Origin: an uncultured Brachyspira sp.
Lineage (GTDB): Bacteria > Spirochaetota > Brachyspiria > Brachyspirales > Brachyspiraceae
Assembly: GCA_934725655.1 (NCBI GenBank)
Contig: CAKVCJ010000086.1
Coordinates: forward strand, 1-7,499
Reading direction: 5' to 3'
DNA: 7,499 nt
Under the pieces are notes generated by a model, which did no database searches, was not told the origin of the DNA, and worked only from the letters and a program-made list of their open reading frames with translations. Each line of letters opens with the position of its first letter. Within the stretch, counting starts at the first letter, position 1. Position numbers and translations under genes: made by a program. Shown piece after piece: positions 7,343-7,499 of the stretch.

Positions 7343-7499
7343 ATGGAAAAAAAAGAATTAACTTGTATATGCTGCCCTATGGGATGTGCTTTGTCTGTAG
7401 AATTAGAAGGCAGCAATGTTTTAAGTGTAAGCGGAAACACTTGCAAAAGAGGCGATACTTATGCAAGAGATGAGGTGGTGCGTCCTGTAAGAATGGTTA
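7343..7499 (+). CDS. DUF1667 Cys-rich protein, 5' part only (cut by window end)
   Basis: The first 52 codons are visible, starting MEKKELTCICCPMGCALSVE. C8-x2-C11-P-M-G-C15 followed by C34 in NTCKRGDTYARDEVVRPVRMV is the hallmark of the DUF1667 family, short proteins (roughly 120 residues) whose four cysteines suggest an iron-sulfur or other metal site. The family is typically encoded with the GlpA-like dehydrogenase and its partner reductase and is presumed to be an electron-transfer subunit; direct biochemical proof is not known to me. AAGGAAG (7327-7333) lies 9 nt before the ATG, and the 46-bp gap after the arginase-like gene contains no clear promoter, so the two are probably co-transcribed. 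The gene is open at 7499; nothing suggests that it is broken. Confidence 0.88.
   Translation, partial: MEKKELTCICCPMGCALSVELEGSNVLSVSGNTCKRGDTYARDEVVRPVRMV

Overview
This window is about 70% A+T, with short A/T-rich spacers and strong purine-rich ribosome binding sites. All recognisable genes lie on the + strand. Gene content (rubrerythrin, a glycerol-catabolic cluster, a [2Fe-2S]-bearing glycerol-3-phosphate dehydrogenase-like flavoprotein, a DUF1667 protein) and codon use suggest a strictly anaerobic or aerotolerant low-GC bacterium. A Brachyspira-type spirochaete is my best guess; a clostridial or fusobacterial host cannot be excluded from sequence alone.

Region 1 (1-559) is mostly non-coding but holds a 48-residue Cys-rich single-span membrane microprotein (172-318) resembling FeoB-associated proteins. 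A consensus-like promoter precedes it, and a nearly perfect 20-bp palindrome covers the -10 element, as expected for a repressor operator. Region 2 (560-1057) is a rubrerythrin with all diiron and rubredoxin ligands. Region 3 (1121-3404) is the glycerol entry pair glpF (aquaglyceroporin) and glpK (glycerol kinase). It is closed by a long A/T-rich inverted repeat.

Region 4 (3577-7499) is the glycerol-3-phosphate oxidation module: a DAO-type flavoprotein with a C-terminal BFD-like [2Fe-2S] domain, a second FAD/NAD(P)-type oxidoreductase, an arginase/agmatinase-fold enzyme, and the start of a DUF1667 Cys-rich protein cut by the window edge. Expected flow: glycerol enters through GlpF, GlpK makes glycerol-3-phosphate, and the two flavoproteins plus the DUF1667 protein probably act together to oxidise it to dihydroxyacetone phosphate and pass on the electrons (acceptor unknown). 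Rubrerythrin next door could remove peroxide formed when reduced flavins meet oxygen.

The most unusual points are the arginase-like gene inside the oxidation module, with its own near-consensus promoter and a His-to-Cys change at one predicted metal ligand; the hidden Cys-rich microprotein with its palindromic operator; and the long hairpin after glpK.
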